A stretch of 41,861 bases of DNA, taken from positions 1-41,861 of the forward strand of contig JAAYNQ010000118.1 of the NCBI GenBank assembly GCA_012520725.1, given 5' to 3'. Source of the stretch: Syntrophomonadaceae bacterium (GTDB lineage Bacteria; Bacillota; Syntrophomonadia; Syntrophomonadales; Syntrophomonadaceae). The position numbers and the translations under genes are program-made. Of the stretch, positions 27,001 through 28,763 are shown in pieces. The notes under the pieces were generated by a model. That model did no database searches. It had not been told where the DNA came from and worked only from the letters and a program-made list of their open reading frames with translations. How positions within the stretch are numbered: position 1 is the stretch's first letter; the number at the start of each line of letters is the position of its first letter.

Positions 27001-28657
27001 GAATATATTGCTTACTGATACAGGGGCTATTGACGGCTTCCAGGGTCGGGAGAACAGCCTCCAGACTGGCTTTACCAATATCGACAACTTGCTTGGTAGT
27101 ATGGCAGCCGACACCTTGACCGGTATCAACCGCGATTCGACCTTTAAGCTTAGCCATGACTACAGCTACAGCAGTTACGGTCGGCTACTAAGCTTTGAAG
27201 CTATTGAAACTTTGGCCGGCGGTAGCGGAAATGATCGTTTCGAGATTTTCGGCGATCAAAGCTTTGACCTACTGGGAGGAGTCGGCAATGATTGCTTTGT
27301 GTTTGCAGACCAAGCCAGCTTAAACGGCACCCTGGACGGTCAGGCAGGTAGTGACAGCTTGGACTTCTCTGCTTATACTACCCCACGCAACTTCATACTG
27401 CTGGGTACCGGCAGCTCCGGAGGATTTAAAGGTAGCGAATCCAGCCTGGGACAGTTTGACAGTATAAACTCGATAACCGGCAGTCTGGCCACTGACTCCA
27501 TCACCGGACTGGATGCGGCAGCCACCTGGCAAGTTGGCAGCAATAGTTCTTATACCTCAGGCGGTTCAAGCCTGGCCATGACTGGTATTGAAAACCTGTT
27601 AGGTGGAGCCGGGGAAGATAAGTTTGTACTGCAGAAAGGGTATGAGCTGGAAGGTCTAATTGATGGTCGCGGCGGTGACGATACTTTGGATTACAGCAAC
27701 TATGTTTATGGAAGCGTAATTAACTTTGACCTGAACCAGGGCTCGGCCAATGCCATAAGCGGTGGTATCACCAGCATAAAGAACGTAATACTGCCTGAAA
27801 AACCGGGAGATCAGCCTCCATATTCTGGCGGCGGCGGTGGTGGCGGAGCTCCACCCAAACCGGAAGGTCAAATGATATACCGGGAAACCGGAGGGATAAT
27901 TGAGTCCCTGGGAGTCATTGTGGAAGTACCAGTCTTGACCTTGCCCCAGGATGCAGCATTTACCATTAAGGAAATTGATGTCCTGAATGCAGCTGACTAT
28001 ATTCCTGAAGGTCTGCTTGTGAAACTGGGTAGCAAGATCTATGATATTAATACCAGTGGGCCAAATCAATTTGGAGATAATAATTTCATCACCATCAAGA
28101 TTCCTTATGATCCTAGCAAGATTGAGGAAGGGGAACACCCGGTAGTTCACTACTTTGACGAGATAAGCGGTCAATGGATTGAGATACCATCTACCAAGGA
28201 ATTTGATGCCAATACCGGTCTGTGGATGGCGGTGATTAAAGTAAACCATCTTACCAGGTTTGCTGTGTTCAGTACCAATCTGGATATTAAACTCTTAATT
28301 GGATCACCATTGGTCACAGTAGGCAAACAGGAGTATCTGCTGGATGCGGTGCCCTACATTGACGCCAAGGCCTGGAGGACTATGGCTCCGGTCCGCTTTA
28401 TAAGCGAAACCATGGGGGCTCAAGTAGAATGGAACGCTGTTGAGCGTAAGGTTCTGATCAAGAAAGACGGCCAGGAGATTATTCTCACCATTGGTTCCAA
28501 TATCGCTTATGTAAATGGGCAGGAAGTGCTTATGGATTGTGCTCCACAGATACAAGCGCCTGGCAGAACCTTTGTTCCCGTGCGCTTTATCAGCGAAACT
28601 TTGGGTGCCAGGGTGGAATACAACAGCGAAAAGAGGGAAGTAACAATATACCATTAG
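2..28657 (+). CDS. Giant RTX-type repeat surface protein (5'-truncated by the window)
   Basis: Seen: one frame with no stop from base 2 to the TAG at 28655-28657, giving at least 9551 residues. The first possible internal start (TTG at 131) has no ribosome binding site, and the frame is open for 43 codons before it, so the start lies outside the window. Order: beta-helix-like repeats (to about 3480), bridging module (about 3530-4690), insert (about 4690-5070), GGxGxD repeats alternating with LDYS units (about 5070-27810), a Gly-rich linker, a ZU5-like domain and a stalk-domain pair. Composition is rich in Gly, Asp, Asn, Ser and Thr, with few Cys and Lys in the repeats. Known: GGxGxDxxx nonapeptides bind Ca2+ in parallel beta-rolls. 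Inferred: an exported, calcium-stabilised cell-surface fibre, adhesin or matrix protein. No LPxTG motif or C-terminal membrane helix is seen. A signal peptide cannot be judged. No type I secretion genes are in the window. Confidence 0.93.
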   Translation, partial: GGKFVQNYIDTVYNTGGEPEYLWQGPVGIAEGLLVNYYGSYSGLYSMFNETMANSVNVARGAEPESKIVADKVYISARFLNINGLIQAGRDYTVTLGDVAKNQINNYRRASIKSMNYLDNPLQTQENDYTAYWDNKTNSIIIENIAARAGYIELFGQIMNTSRLGGNIVVQDGYGNININNNTGYQILLKGLETTQGEGRLVIYDTAYMHYYAGCGQPVRVQYERINGTVQVSGGEIKAENGSVLGHIPLSTAQYTPYAGQRYVWTTAQTFTKTITTTYRQSTWLGLINWNPGSIYEQNSVPSTPTTLRIGDYVELDTGHADIPYIYEHQREQVAVLDENGNPVGSKVVSIQDWVVKKWWGKRTYYHKVVTQEGYKDVHYHSIKADYAIGISFSGSETGATIKVQSNANVIVDGPVTNREGNVVLKSSNGTLSRGDSGSATITGKDISLSATQGIGDSAPIVINLRGGALNAYTDFGFIYVSAQAGMTCGQIENINGEIKLYADTNIESQNSSSLIKGSVIKLTANSGRIGSSNQALRIDSLNSLQAEAAGDINIEETAGNLNLDTVKSSGGTVRLEAKQGSIVDGNNTGEINGVAGGLIAQVWNEQNLSGAITAARLDSLLRGALAEIINTSTRIEEANVKGSAVALVASGDIGSIIDIRVDLPAGISELSNNDLMNIVCAEPQDIVYYGADGVQIDPGNATKPVAYVIIKQRQDINVESSGRIDAEAGGNMYLGSTGNLNLGKIKGQESRIKSGLGIYGAGSGSSITCADLLLEASGASIGTSEASLAINMLANSMLTARAAEDIFLQGVAGNGRAGALNINFIFTTGEVNLSAADIISSGSSRRENIKARQLNINDAGSVGSSSSYLTMDLPEDGLLYVKANGNIYIHELAGNINLYLASSKNGDVYLKADDSILGCADTGADVSAGNVVLKALNGEIGSSSDYFIIDTRSGGTLTAEANNDIYINEFTDDLRLNKVSSQNGIVYLQAPGSLLNGSPSDISINANKVLLIAGKDIGMAGSLLRTAVNYIEGIAQNGGFWVNNNKNLYIGNVDNITGINAKGNIQVAASGTIKVAEAVNANTGGIILNAADSVFVANATEVNSETSGVSIFSGDDIVIQNTAVISAAYSVSLNVDYADTDDGIGGSLELYGVINSPHLAINGAEDADIILIDMSTSLPDTIITTGDGDDEITLNRLKTVPGNYEDATIILDGQGGSDRYVINLSGTSNYWIEINDSGAAAPERDKSIEDFEEYLREVEGADYDYLTINGTTGIDKISIRKYFIAMINYESDSNNDGQYDIERIDYNESIENIYINTLEGDDRIIADDSSTYICIDGGEGDDFFQVGQIFKSPREANANILPGDEIATLETTRGFVTPGVSKHMQIYGDVGNDVFQVYHNQAVLGLYGEDGDDKFVVRAFVLLDDKAKQAMTSLAGGNGVDEINYAINAPLKIDGGAGEDIMTVIATEFPDNIVVTSDGVYGAGLNISYINIEILEVDGMEGDDTFYILSSLAGVTVRLIGNLGSDTFIFAGDITGEVISYDAAGDRVVFPEASHDTNLIQGTIIIDAGVSDADRSLSEPFMMPWETNNYISWGTITPIDSTKVSYTGDDLTVKLNPNYDAVLYVAILAENGEFLETRKVLSYDSEFIIVDQAWTTVPPGAQYIMMYLSPTLFADEDEQTDRLLVYNDRSSDDDIGLLESNRLSGLGMGLEGITYSNMEMVQIYLGTGNDVFTISNIAPNAVTEIWGGPGNDTFTIESNAVLSNSELFIEGASGNDIFNINSWANQADSEMTINGGDHNDTFYIMSNGAVPDALIKLDGNAGDDIWYFYESWGQIDQLLDSGGGNDTLNFTNVGSDEKLRFVISADQVTVTIGNVTDLSLANSLIHVGNSIENLVGGPDNDSFRFCDGASLASGDLDSTIATIDGYLGNANLLDYALYNSSINVDLSQNLATGLTYVTKIQNVTGGSANDLITGNDENNVLNGGPGNDILIGLGGNDYYMFQDNWGHDTIIEAPGGGEDTLSFYAYVGDTITWMVQPVTADLVFRLDNNKLWDTVEDTTNGTNSLQFTSLQIEYIFSGVGRDSLYTLDTNSTFNLDGVNNDTDPLFIPDTYPTMVVAGDRNTYIALAEGYDLEFANFERIYAGNCKDEFTIRDRNQSYELYGGAGDDLFRFADGIGMIDRYYEAIIDGQGGEDTIWLDYTTPVVVDLGAGISSVIAAGAENRLINLENIVGGAGDDTLIGDTGNNLICGREGNDILSGGLGDDIYLFINAWGNDIINELANSGRDQISLAGYSPLGLSAATEDAVFIIGIEGITVSAGVNNILYNGNSLEDLTGGSGNDRFIFDDQAILTGRIDGYTGSDELNYSRYTTSREVILTELGKLDGFAGQEEAVADGFSNIDTIIAGQSDSDSFTGMNADAVFTINEIDNSYQVNANMLGFTGFEYVKGGNANDTFNIMAANQQIKEYQGGAGDDTFKLFGLVTVPGLINGDGGTDRLDYSAYGRGVLVNLASHLAQAIFGGADGGIFGIESVIGSNFADTLIGDENDNTLEGLDGDDIIIGGPGDDLLKGGLGSDIYRFLAEWGQDIIEDLGGIADEIDFSDIQVAMSFTFMFGGIGVTGGGQRLTIRGNNIELIKSGSGDDEFILGEDGVKIADGNGIIDGGGGINTLDYSTYSEANPVTVDLELGIATGTTSIANFSNVYGGAGHDTLMGNEQDNILRGGTGDDLLDGRGGNDTLDESNSNVNLSIDLSRSDAQNTGIGNDTIINMENLRTGSGDDILQGLGNGNSCILEGGLGNDRYVFAGNWNGYTIIDIGGDQDVFDFSALNSDLNFVFDNIVSITDGSSSYSHSSGGIEKFLGGSGNDIFNIREGMAAGIAIDGQDGQDVLNFNACTDARELKVQAAGSSGMNGMESVSGLIFSNIDSIAGSNSDQDTLIGADLDAIWRFTDSEYSYHAGGAQIVFSGFENLQGGSGKDIMDYSGYGSDISIDLQTNTISGIAGTFSGMEEVWGSTGTNDRIMAKDSGSTFAISSVKSGIADGWLAFKDIEDIYGSGNDKLDFRAVEEAIQLHIAGISAQSGFTGNEYVCGIRFSGINEIIGTGASDRAIGTSAAAVWSITGNGTSNYQVGEHTLTLSSIEHIVGSSAGDVLSYGDYTMGGALIDINGAGSDIGFQGSASGLLSFDNINKVIGSQQSDTLSGADSNAEWWLETSQYTYKAEGRELVFSNIELLQGGSGDDWFHFADGAVFADSIDGGLGIDTIDYTDYATGIAVTLNAVGSLDGMSGWATDLNGAGIALTGYFTNIDVIIGGHGSDKLTGANQSAIFEIDGNNRYLSQGFELAFSSFEQLVGGNGDDTFEFANKSFFTGTIDGGAGQDWLDFSAYTSSIISTLLAFDENGYIGDIHTAGVAVISGGFTGIDGIEGSSVSGVGGDKLYAIEDLAGSWILNGVNSSYTAQGSAAGLNFIGFELLYGGLGDDLFVITGSESGRLFGGVGHDIFRLMDGAELNGSIDGGGGINTLDYSAYTTPVEVELASFTASHISLGIVGIQNVYGGQADDLLIGDNGDNILSGGGGNDRLIGGLGDDTYLFGDNFGSDTVIDTAGSNTLDFSPVTANLDFDTGRYQISDGINLLVYASTDEGFVSLIAKFIGGTGNDVFILDPDHELPDGTLIDGGFGSDTLDYSKYITTVNVNLALGTATGKFTYVGFENVIGGSGNDILVGDDNDNELTGGTGDDRLTGGGGNDCLMGGDGNDIYYFGDNWGVDSISDSSGSDTVDFTAVQQDLIFNINTDALVVINGSNQLLAPAHTIEQLLGGAGHDRFIFQNGATFSSPEGATLIDGGSGNNTLDYSAYTSSVQVNLAEALATGVDKILHIQNVIGGFGNDILIGDSSDNILAGGPGDDILQGGQGNDRYVFTADWGNDSIIENANGGSDTLDFSSINVPMVFTINADSINIIDGSNTFDYSGNNIENFIGGTQDDIFRFAAGAKINGSIDGQGGNDTLDFSAYASARQIILTALGTIDGFSGTTDALGQNGFNNINNVIGSDAGDAKDTLIGRNAVARFYLADGIYESENTLHFSGFEVLQGGSAEDTFIFNDNTNFAGSLNGGNGIDTLDYSACTIPATINLQTFTTTGITGNFTAIEAVLGSSGNDTLIGSDKGAVFTMISSGHGSVTVPGITGGVFTFTALENIQGGTGMDTLSFADYQEAVTVNLEDGIITGLAGIGGIEKIVGSMAITDRIIGRSSGSSFKITGLDSGTIDEISFESFEFLSGGNGNDSFAFSGKASLSGSIDGGAGNDTLDYSNYSSAVIFNLLTSSSTGLTGFSNINILVGSKSADTIIGSDADTLFIIDGSNSGSVNGIIFSSIENLQGGQGNDTFSFVGQGKVDGKIAGQGGNNTLDYSGYAEAVILNLQTLTGSGLAGFEGIQIVIGSSNHDTIKGSNKGDNYLITGQDQGIINDTLSFISIENLIGGSANDRFAFSAASGLSGDLQGGDGTDTLDYSNFGSGVVVNLSTGEASNVDGKISQFENITGSAFDDTLSGDGKANTINGLAGNDILNGGGGNDIYIFHSDWGHDTIIESFNGGSDTVDFSNITSDLIFTLGNDYTISDGANSVIHLGGEIEQLLGGSGNDRFCLTGSASVKGRIDGGAGSNTLDYSGYDTARSISLTGLGSINGFAGKESSLAYFDNISNIVGSNSDTDVLSGLNDNSVYSISGMAAGSYSSGGQSLSFASIEGLAGGSGDDRLDFGSIDEALSVLLSGVTNNGFSGSVEGIIAGFTGMNEILGTAQADSFTGLNNSAVFQLSDTITYRYNNMALKLGSFEVLRGGSGNDSFVFDNNAVYTGHIDGQGGKDTLDYSQYQTAVTLKLTALGSIDGFDGVTVGLGSFSNIDRYVGSNASGDVLTGLDENTIWNLQGFKLYTSGDHSLDLAGVEILRGGNGDDTFIIKGSINFLLDGGGGNNTLDYSQYNKAISVDLENLSATGLSSFTNIQNLIGSLYADTLIGSDAGSTFIITGTDTGSINGTLSFTGFENLVGGSGNDIFLISGSGNISGKVDGGAGNDTLDYSYYDQAVTVNLADGIAPGINDGEETGISSIENITGSAFDDTLIGDDGSNIIKGGSGDDTIDGRAGDDILEGGDGNDDLQGGSGNDIYRFANNWGRDTVSDDTGDMDALDFSAASADLEIDLAAAQVTADLNMLSYSGIEKIIAGAGNDKFYIVGSQSMDIYSGPGDDCFIFSSDGSLMGIIDGESGHDTLDYSASNSGRRIILTGIGLQDGFNGEEIDSISAGFANMEGFIGGQGMDTFQGLDADAEFNIYSDRVEYSSDGRTMIITGVENLLGGNENDQFIFHDQAQLPGDSNSINGQGGSNTLDYSKYSSGRTIILTALGSLNGFAGKDSSMMQSVLFFDNIQFLRGSDAGSDTLQGLDTDSIYRITGTSTGSYENNGYSLSFVGIEILNGGSGQDCLDFSSMDSSRNVFLKGISANGFAGDEAAIPGGFTGMDILVGSVNTDTFTGLDEEASFIITDTVMYCFDDKTLRLTAWENLLGGNKDDRFIFGDGAHFDGLLDGRGGSDTLDYSAYQQRVIAVVTGVGDVDGFAGIADGWGSFTNIDVYIGSKADDDQLSSLNVDTVWDLEGFRIYSDGKELILNGVEIIKGGSGNDTFIIRGPTDLILDGGDGINTLDYSYYYEGIKVNLQDLTATGIIRFSNIQALIGSAYVDTLIGSDAGSIFSITGTDTGSVNGTLTFTGFENLAGGSGNDTFAFTGNGNLSGTLAGGAGIDSLDYSAYGSGVVVNLTDGKATGIFAGADHGCSSIENVIGSAFDDILIGDDGSNIIKGGSGDDSIDGRAGDDILEGGDGNDYLQGGSGNDIYSFADNWGQDILVDSLGENNSLDFMTTVDLDIDLAAGLVTSGINGLEFSGISVINAGSGNDIFRISGTHRYVLNGRAGNDTYLFTDQGRLIGSIDGGSGNDILDYSGDISTIHTVRIFALNGRGSQDGFAGIENSTIVSGFDNIDSIKGGLGMDTLQGINSNAIFDIHSDRIEYTVGANKLLFTLIENLVGGDADDTFRFHGNAQLPGLHNSIDGKSGQDTLDYSFYDDPITVYLIGGVCTGVNDGVAGIENVIGSPWDDKIYGNHQANILNGGGGNDQLYGWGGDDILIGGSGDDYLDGGEGNDNVDYSDNSQAGIIISLLNGSASSEESGNDTLMAVENVIGTIWADEISGDNNDNIIYGNGGDDILIGLGGNDTYVFAPGWGQVNVIDSSGTDTLDFSALNQDLTFIIGNTLLTVTDGTNMLNNTGVEIERLIAGSGDDSFKFVGTGVLKGSLDGGAGRNSLDLSAYEKGVNIILSAWGSQNAYAGSSSTVSGGFDNIGVLIGSPGEDTLSGFNADSIWTLDGDNNSYRVVDSDRLINFSQFEKLQGGNLNDIYIIKAGEQAVDIQAGGGHDRLVMEDGSILAGRFDGQGGYDTLDYRNVTGSVVVELSELLGYTDGFDGIISFINNGFANIQAILSGSGSDEFYGRDVEAVFNLLSSGSYYQDVSSQRMLDFAGFESLFGGSEVDIFNISGSYSLDLYGRGGDDLFNFLGAGTINGFIDGGHGNDILDYSGYDSARLIDLTSLGSIDGFNGTENSISHEFRNINQLVGSDYADSLQGLESDAIWLISGTVNRYETQGTSLLFEGIENLIGEEGQDTFRFHDAAVLGGSIDGGSGGGNTLDYAWYSTVLNVVLNGATEDGFTGTEASTLGGSFAGINTIIGGSASDILNTLDSDSEFTINGDNAGSYKTNEYVLAFTGIDNLNAGDANDTFKFIDAGRLSGYINAGGGVDTMDYSQYGSGVIVSLVEGKASNINNGATQMLTGFENLIGSQYDDRLTGDSGDNVITGNKGNDILIGLGGDDTYVFADEWGSDDLIEIAGEGNDILDFTAVTVDLLFTIGTDFTVADGQNILNHNGGQLEHLLGGSGNDSFVLVGNGVVNGSIDGRAGNNTLDYSNYHAPVFIDLQNSTATGLGSFDNISIFTGSSNSDTIIGADTDNIFQISDTNAGTINELISFSGFENLIGGSGNDSFIFVGSGVLDGNIDGGAGNNTLDYTNYDSAVTVDLQKVIASGLSSFARIQILKGSGFDDTLIGPEAGTRYDIDGNHTGIVNTDFFFSKIENLFGGSNADLFIIKGNSRINLYGGDGDDTFRLTNGAEFEGILDGEEGNDTLDYQEYGTGVQVNLSSETETYEEQDYDAQSATGINGGAAYGFTGIESVQGSQYNDILFGSSISNTINGDRGDDILIGGAGDDIYLFGDDWGSDTIIELSNGGSDTISFALATRDLTFSTQMTDKRRLGILVSDGVYQLSYETTNLKALQGGRGHDTFNMNGTAPANVYGGAGNDTFNINGSIAANLYGEAGDDRFVQNDNSSLTGSIDGGTGLDTLDFSNSSRTRNITVTAATEDGFSGQQNSISQGFANINVLIGSSANNDTFTGPNTDSVYTLDDYITLEAYGFILSFIGYENLLGGNADDIFRFTGSSEFKGTLGGGAGIDTLDYSAYNSSVRVDLGTGAGTAINSDKNGSISGIENVIGSSFGNTLIGNNSDNVLVGGTGDDVIRGAGGNDLLIGGAGNDILDGGTGIDTVDYSSNTSSGIELSLAEGIATSSESGIDTLVGIENVIGTSFNDTITGDSADNRLEGRGGDDIISGGAGNDMLLGGEGNDIIDGGDGNDTLIAGQGNDTLKGGNGNDTYSFDQDWEQAVIIETADDGVDTLDFSALSWDLYFTLRPEAGSVSSGLSSVSWSGITPEVMLGGSGNDTFAWENGAYLPVTINGGGGKNTLDYSNYGSAITLNLQNSTATGLSGFTGIHSLIGSALADNLIGFNGDTVFTITDVNAGMVNGSFSFTGIENLTGGNGQDRFAFIGNGRLTGSINGGSGSNIMDYHEYTGGAVEISLGSNQATGLGGTFNNIASFIGSSEVDGITGPDTGTLFQVTGVDQIIVNGIHFTGFESLTGGSGNDTFKFNNGTGVTGTIDGGAGRDTIDFSAYTSGVTVDLAAGLIAVQDLEGSISNVEDIIGGQGDDKLTGNDEDNIIIGGGGKDIMRGGPGNDQYIFNADWGIGDEIVDTEGEDTVTFASLTVPLSFNLNEGAWVISDGINTLLHSGYTIERIISGSGNDTFIISGSAKGHLFGGSGDDSFIFIESGSLEGSIDGGSGVNHIDYREYKGGNVIVNLAENKVSSINSSFSFMDVFRFWGSPAVDEIIGEDKDNIFNITGSNAGNVNGLYYFDGFEKLTGGSGNDTFIMGSNAIIGTVAGGSGEDILNYAGYLRAINISISGVDSTGWSGIESGLTGGFSGIDIVQGSSRSDSFTGMNEIATFDLAPDSMVYRVHGFSLQLISLENIFGGNQADTFNINGTLNLNLSGAEGDDTFIFQDKAVLNGSLDGGEGKDRIDWSLYQSAQKAVLTGLGSVDGFNGTLGIIRSAFLNINGLVGSARGDTLTGVNNDAVFNLSTGQYSSGNTLDFSGFAILQGGQGNDTFIISEESDFAGKIDGGAGGIDTLDYSGYKAQVTVDLAKGTGTGINSANEKSISGIEKIIGSITHDNNLKGDNGNNIFVAGSANNILAGGKGNDTYIFLAGWGTTTILENNNEGTDTLDASAIDSKLTFYFENDGHRVVNEDGNTISCDNNVENYMGGSNDDTFRFRDEAVVRGTIDGGQGHDLLSFIDYQSGRSIVLSGLGSQDGFQGRDDSIKNGFDNINEIHGSLYTDSIKGLNGSALWTLETGKVSYAALGRTIELAAVEKLLGGSGADTFSLKDGASHEGSLDGGDGIDLLDYSLYTTAVSVNLSDGSSTGISGSISGFENVTGGSGDDHITGDSKNNVIIGGPGNDTIYGQAGHDTLIGGTGDDVLYGGAGNDTYRFEDNWGSDSIIESDGEGNSILDLATILADLTITIAESGVLIDDASNNSLSHSTLEISAINSGSGMDTFKIEADMNAALYGGDGDDRFVLADGIKYSGLLDGQSGSDTVDFSKYTTGRNILLTDTGAIDGFQGRENSLQTGFTNIDNLLGSMAADTLTGINRDSTFKLSHDYSYSSYGRLLSFEAIETLAGGSGNDRFEIFGDQSFDLLGGVGNDCFVFADQASLNGTLDGQAGSDSLDFSAYTTPRNFILLGTGSSGGFKGSESSLGQFDSINSITGSLATDSITGLDAAATWQVGSNSSYTSGGSSLAMTGIENLLGGAGEDKFVLQKGYELEGLIDGRGGDDTLDYSNYVYGSVINFDLNQGSANAISGGITSIKNVILPEKPGDQPPYSGGGGGGGAPPKPEGQMIYRETGGIIESLGVIVEVPVLTLPQDAAFTIKEIDVLNAADYIPEGLLVKLGSKIYDINTSGPNQFGDNNFITIKIPYDPSKIEEGEHPVVHYFDEISGQWIEIPSTKEFDANTGLWMAVIKVNHLTRFAVFSTNLDIKLLIGSPLVTVGKQEYLLDAVPYIDAKAWRTMAPVRFISETMGAQVEWNAVERKVLIKKDGQEIILTIGSNIAYVNGQEVLMDCAPQIQAPGRTFVPVRFISETLGARVEYNSEKREVTIYH
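1588..3060 (+). repeat. Beta-helix module repeats in the giant protein's N-terminal part
   Basis: Four related modules of about 60-78 residues begin near 1588, 2347, 2587 and 2821, each opening with (I/V)G(S/T)S. They continue with a pattern like L-x-A-xx-DI-x-I-xxxx-GNLxL-xx-V-x-S-xx-G-x-V-x-L-x-A-xx-SI. The last two copies are spaced exactly 234 bases (78 codons) apart. Alternating hydrophobic residues with turns rich in Gly and Asn resemble the stacked-strand right-handed beta-helix of filamentous-haemagglutinin-like and other giant bacterial surface proteins. The assignment rests on pattern, not on a profile search. Confidence 0.6.
3530..4690 (+). other. Bridging module of the giant protein, first calcium-binding-type motifs
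   Basis: This part links the beta-helix to the RTX field. It begins with GDGDDEITLNR (about 3560) and continues through ERIDYNESIENIYI (about 3907), DGGEGDDFFQVGQIF, a TTRGFVTPGVS stretch (about 4115), VYHNQAVLGLYGEDGDDKF and VVRAFVL. From memory, the RGF...GVS, VYxNxAxLxLxGExGxDxF and VRAF series recurs in giant calcium-binding proteins of unrelated phyla, which suggests a conserved domain. A non-repetitive stretch of about 130 residues follows (about 4690-5070, containing ISWGTITPID and AILAENGEFL) that I do not recognise. Confidence 0.5.
5070..27810 (+). repeat. RTX / 'LDYS' repeat field (about 7,580 residues)
   Basis: A unit of about 100 residues recurs: GGSGNDTFxF, then GxIDGGxGxDTLDYSxY, then VxVxLxxxxxTG, xFxNIxxxxGSxxxDTLxG, FxIxGxxxGxxN and FxxxENLxGG. 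Every few units a cluster of classic RTX nonapeptides occurs (for example 6700-6800, 11100-11260, 22700-23150). Each cluster ends in a D-x-Y-x-F-xxx-W-G-x-D-type strand followed by an xxLDFS strand. I located 17 such junctions, near 6005, 6800, 7730, 8395, 10745, 11250, 11720, 13680, 15440, 17590, 18720, 20670, 21835, 23150, 24225, 25790 and 26640. GGxGxD-type motifs fall every 45-60 residues, so well over a hundred exist by estimate, not by count. Repeats are diverged, not identical. Expected role: Ca2+-loaded beta-rolls forming a long rigid fibre. Confidence 0.88.
13950..18250 (+). repeat. Higher-order tandem duplication, two copies of about 2.15 kb (about 718 codons)
   Basis: Copy 1 runs from about 13.95 to 16.1 kb and copy 2 from about 16.1 to 18.25 kb. 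Matching landmarks are offset by nearly constant distances. SDAGS...FxITGTDTGS...NGTL is at 14987 versus 17141 (2154). IGDDGSNIIKGGSGDD with the following IDGRAGDDILEGGDGND is at 15308 versus 17462 (2154). GKESS versus GKDSS is at 14021 versus 16166 (2145). AQLPG is at 16040 versus 18203 (2163). All offsets are multiples of three. DNA identity is very high around 15308-15440 versus 17462-17595 and lower elsewhere. This shows a segmental duplication of a multi-domain block inside the gene, later diverged. Confidence 0.85.
27815..28654 (+). other. C-terminal module of the giant protein: Gly linker, ZU5-like domain, stalk-domain pair
   Basis: A run of seven glycines followed by APPKPEG (about 27826-27870) ends the repeat field. 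About 125 residues follow (27890-28275) whose strand pattern resembles a ZU5-like domain: FTIKEIDVL, ITIKIPYDP, VVHYFDE, GQWIEIPS, HLTRFAVFS. The last 115 residues (28311-28654) hold two copies of the copper-amine-oxidase N-terminal-like (stalk) motif, RTMAPVRFISETMGAQVEWN and RTFVPVRFISETLGARVEYN. Known: this domain is frequent at the ends of exported proteins of Clostridia. Inferred: the end that docks to the cell envelope or matrix, in place of a sortase signal or S-layer-homology repeats, which are absent. Confidence 0.8.
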
Positions 28658-28733
28658 AAGATGCAATCTATTTGGGGTTATACTTCCCAGAGCCTATCCA
28701 AATGCTGGTTAACAGCAAGCAAACCCAGTATTC

Positions 28734-28763
28734 AAGCCTGTATCAAATAAATGATACAGGCTT
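28734..28763 (+). terminator. Hairpin terminator after the giant gene
   Basis: Perfect 12-bp inverted repeat AAGCCTGTATCA / TGATACAGGCTT with a 6-base loop (AATAAA), 77 bases after the stop codon. The following bases (ACTCCTCTTATTT) are only moderately T-rich, so it is a good hairpin with a weak U-tract. Confidence 0.65.

Noticed and set aside
5070-27810. CRISPR array or tandem DNA repeat
   Set aside because: The repetition is at protein level, diverged in DNA, in frame, and without constant repeats separated by unique spacers.
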